NCBI GenBank assembly: GCA_965215025.1
Contig: CBDCCV010000002.1
Coordinates: 1,302,001 to 1,366,000 of the forward strand
Direction of reading: 5' to 3'
Length of the DNA stretch: 64,000 bases
Source: CBDCCV01 sp965215025
Lineage (GTDB): Bacteria; Bacteroidota; Rhodothermia; Rhodothermales; Salinibacteraceae
Shown here piece by piece: positions 62,050 to 64,000 of this stretch. The notes below the pieces were generated by a model. That model was not told the origin of the DNA. It did not search any database and saw only the letters and a list, made by a program, of their open reading frames with translations. Every line of letters starts with the position of its first letter. The stretch's first letter is position 1. A program made the translations under genes and the position numbers.

Positions 62050-62766
62050 TCAGAAAACGTACCTGAGCGCCACCTCCGGGCCTTCCGGGCCAGGGCGCAG
62101 GCGGGCCGAAAGATCCTCGCCTACGTCGAATCCCAAGAGGTGCGCGCTCACGTAAGCGTCCACCATCGTCAGCCCATAGACTACGCCGAGGCCAACGATG
62201 GAAAGGTCACGGTTGCGCCTGAACTTTTCACGCTCCCTTCGCAGAGCGTCTGCTCGGTTAGCGTCAATGATGCTGCGGAAGCGCTCGCCCTCGTCTCGGT
62301 ACCGTTCGGGGTCGCAGTCGAACGAGGCGCACTTTGCCCGCTCGGCCTCGGTGAGTTCTCCATCGGCGAGGAACGCCTCGACCTGCGCGAAGCGGAAGGC
62401 GTTGCGGTAGAGCAGGTAACGGTCGTTCGTGTAGACAATGGCGGCCACGACCCCGCCCAGCCCCAGGTAGACGACAGGGATTTTGTAGTACTGCCGGTTG
62501 TAGAACTGCCCCCAGCCCGGCACGGCTGCCGCGCGCCAGAGCGCCCCGTTCGGATGATGCCCTGGAAAAGGCTGCTGCGTTTGGAGGACCGGCGTGGCCG
62601 CTGCAACGGGCGCTGCGGCCGAGGTGTCTGCCAGGATGGACGGCGCCGCGACCGAGTCCGGCTGCTGCGCAAAGGCGGCAGGCGCAGCCAAAAGCACCGG
62701 CAGAACAACAACGAGCCAAGCGGTCTTGAGACTTCTGATCCGGGAGGAGCGGCGCGGCGTTCGCAT
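62050..62766 (-). CDS. DUF5683 family membrane protein
   Basis: From ATG 62766 the 238-residue protein has a signal-like helix (LKTAWLVVVLPVLLAAPAAF), an Ala-rich linker and the DUF5683 core GALWRAAAVPGWGQFYNRQY and KIPVVYLGLGGVVAAIVYTN, with a second half of two helices (LSIVGLGVVYGLTMVDAYVS). The small YxxKIPVVY segment marks the family. In Bacteroidota this gene commonly sits directly downstream of parA/parB, as here (132 bp after parB). Its function is unknown; an envelope role near the cell pole has been presumed from the conserved location. Confidence 0.85.
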   Translation of the reverse strand: MRTPRRSSRIRSLKTAWLVVVLPVLLAAPAAFAQQPDSVAAPSILADTSAAAPVAAATPVLQTQQPFPGHHPNGALWRAAAVPGWGQFYNRQYYKIPVVYLGLGGVVAAIVYTNDRYLLYRNAFRFAQVEAFLADGELTEAERAKCASFDCDPERYRDEGERFRSIIDANRADALRREREKFRRNRDLSIVGLGVVYGLTMVDAYVSAHLLGFDVGEDLSARLRPGPEGPEVALRYVF

Positions 62767-62898
62767 GGCGTGCGTCAGGCTCTCGGGTGGGCGGAGCGGG
62801 GGCAAGGAAAAACGCCGAGGCCGCAGCAGAGCGGCCCCGGCGGGGCAGAAGACGGCCGCCAGCTCCACGGTTCCGGCGGCGGAAAGGAAAAGAGAAGC

Positions 62899-63906
62899 CT
62901 ACCGGCGGCGCTCCGTCAACAGCTCCACGAGGCGTTCGAGGTCGTCCTGCGAGTAAAAGGCGATCTCGATCCTGCCCTCGCCGTCCGTGCGTTGCTTGAT
63001 GTGCACCTGCGTGGAGAAGAGCGAGCGCAGCCGAGCGCGGTAGTCCTCCAGCTGAAGCGCGTTGCGGTCCGGCCCCGGCGCGGCGGCGGGCGGCGCAGGC
63101 GCAGAAGCCGGCGCGGCTTCACGTTCGGGGGGCGCCCCGGCCTCGGCCTGATCCTGGCGGTGGGCGCGCACGCGGGCCTCGACCTCGCGCACGGTCAGGC
63201 CGTCGTCCTTGGCGGCGCTCAGGATGTCCATCTGCGTTCCCTCGTCGCCCACGTTGATGAGCGCGCGTGCGTGGCCGATGGTCACCGAGCCGTCTTTCAA
63301 GGACGCCTGGACGCGCGGCGGCAGCTTCAAAAGGCGCAGCATGTTCGCCACCGTCGCGCGGCCCTTGCTCACCTTCTGGGCCACCTCCTCCTGCGTCAGC
63401 CCCACCTCTTCGATCAGGCGCTGGTAGCCCATGGCCACCTCGATGGGGTTCAGCTCCTCGCGTTGCACGTTCTCCACGAGCGCCATTTCGAGCATCTCCT
63501 CCGTATCGGCCTCGCGGACGTAGGCGGGGATGCGCCTCAGGCTCGCCCGGCGCGCCGCGCGCAGGCGCCGCTCGCCCGAGATCACCTCGAACTGCCCCTC
63601 GCCCAGCGCCCGCACCGTGATGGGCTGGATGATGCCGAGCTGCTCGATGGAAGCGGCCAGCTCGTCCAAGGCCTTGTCTTTGAACTCCTGGCGCGGCTGG
63701 TACGGGTTCGGGCGGATCTTCGAGAGGTCGATCTCGGCCACGCGGCCCAGGAGCCGGTGCCGGTCCTCGAAGCGGTAGAGCTGGCTTTTGGAGAGGTCGG
63801 CGCCGCCCTCCTGCTGCCGGCCCAGCGCCGCCTCGCGCTCCTCCTGCGAGGGAAGGAGCGCCGAGAGGCCTTTGCCCAAAACGCCTTTTTTCTTAGAGGA
63901 AGCCAT
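62899..63906 (-). CDS. parB: Chromosome-partitioning protein ParB
   Basis: From ATG 63906 (MASSKKKGVLGKGLSALLPS) the protein has about 335 residues. The N-terminal ParB/Srx nuclease-like CTPase domain includes IRPNPYQPRQEFKDKALDEL and VISGERRLRAARRASLRRIP with the ParB box GERRLRAA. Then come ENVQREELNPIEVAMGYQRL and the HTH region TQEEVAQKVSKGRATVANML. The C-terminal dimerisation segment ends EIAFYSQDDLERLVELLTE. ParB binds parS sites and slides as a CTP clamp to organise origin segregation. No parS consensus was noticed here. Confidence 0.93.
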   Translation of the reverse strand: MASSKKKGVLGKGLSALLPSQEEREAALGRQQEGGADLSKSQLYRFEDRHRLLGRVAEIDLSKIRPNPYQPRQEFKDKALDELAASIEQLGIIQPITVRALGEGQFEVISGERRLRAARRASLRRIPAYVREADTEEMLEMALVENVQREELNPIEVAMGYQRLIEEVGLTQEEVAQKVSKGRATVANMLRLLKLPPRVQASLKDGSVTIGHARALINVGDEGTQMDILSAAKDDGLTVREVEARVRAHRQDQAEAGAPPEREAAPASAPAPPAAAPGPDRNALQLEDYRARLRSLFSTQVHIKQRTDGEGRIEIAFYSQDDLERLVELLTERRR

Positions 63907-63970
63907 AATCGAGGTCGGGGGTCGGGAGAAAGAGAAGAACGCACGCAAAGCGCGCGCCATGCCGAGAATG

Positions 63971-64000
63971 CTACGCTGAGAAGCCGTTGGCCTCGGCCGG
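63971..64000 (-). CDS. Possible 3' end of parA, at the window edge
   Basis: The minus strand reads PAEANGFSA and stops with TAG at 63971-63973, leaving 65 nt to the start of parB at 63906. parA normally precedes parB, so this is likely its C-terminus. Only nine codons are visible, so the call rests on gene order. Confidence 0.4.
   Translation of the reverse strand, partial: PAEANGFSA

Noticed and set aside
1..64000. CRISPR array, rRNA or tRNA genes
   Set aside because: No regularly spaced direct repeats, no tRNA cloverleaf with CCA-adjacent acceptor stem and no rRNA-like segments were noticed; short tRNAs could still have been missed by eye.

Overview
The window is a high-GC bacterial chromosome segment. 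A SusC/SusD pair, a type IX secretion (T9SS) C-terminal sorting signal, a Bacteroidota-type serine palmitoyltransferase, a ParB gene followed by a DUF5683 gene, and an Ig-like lipoprotein together suggest a marine Rhodothermales-type (Rhodothermota/Bacteroidota) organism. This placement is inferred from gene content only. No rRNA, tRNA or CRISPR array was recognised.

Region 1 (1-34.8 kb) is a large polysaccharide utilisation locus. Two GH106-type alpha-L-rhamnosidase genes lie on the plus strand, with the tail of a third secreted protein before them. Converging on them from the minus strand is a tightly spaced series of about 18 kb: SusC, SusD, a beta-propeller lipoprotein, a GH-A-like lipoprotein (apparently frameshifted), a six-hairpin-type protein, a sulfatase, two GH78-type rhamnosidases and a second sulfatase. 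Upstream of SusC, also on the minus strand, are a T9SS-exported DUF5722-like protein, another GH78, a broken GH106 fragment and a GntR/FCD regulator. Five rhamnosidase-type enzymes plus two sulfatases point to a sulfated, rhamnose-rich glycan such as an ulvan-type algal polysaccharide. Similar A+T-rich palindromic boxes occur at the GntR promoter, the GH106 remnant and the SusC promoter.

Region 2 (34.8-42.7 kb) is a recombination hotspot. It holds a frameshifted serine-recombinase remnant, a ParE-type toxin-antitoxin pair, an IS3-family element with a broken transposase, and four roughly 123-bp imperfect palindromes that begin CATAAC and end GTTATG. These look like integron attC sites without an integrase. 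Between and beside them lie cassette-like genes: a truncated membrane protein, a tiny membrane protein, an A+T-rich pair (a MACPF-like protein and a glycine-rich phage-fibre-like protein) and a PIN-type toxin-antitoxin pair. Three of these reading frames use the TAA inside the conserved site ends as their stop codon.

Region 3 (42.7-64 kb) is mostly core metabolism and housekeeping: alanine dehydrogenase, an SpoU-type rRNA methyltransferase, an Ig-like lipoprotein, NAD(P)HX repair enzyme, VanZ-like protein, TonB, ribose-5-phosphate isomerase A, two MacB-type ABC permeases, a GNAT, a UvrD-type helicase, a HAD phosphatase, a putative sphingolipid group (GNAT-like acyltransferase, serine palmitoyltransferase, GT-B glycosyltransferase), DUF5683 and ParB. 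A PIN toxin-antitoxin module sits at the 3' end of one ABC permease gene, flanked by a 130-bp direct repeat that duplicates the gene's last 42 codons.
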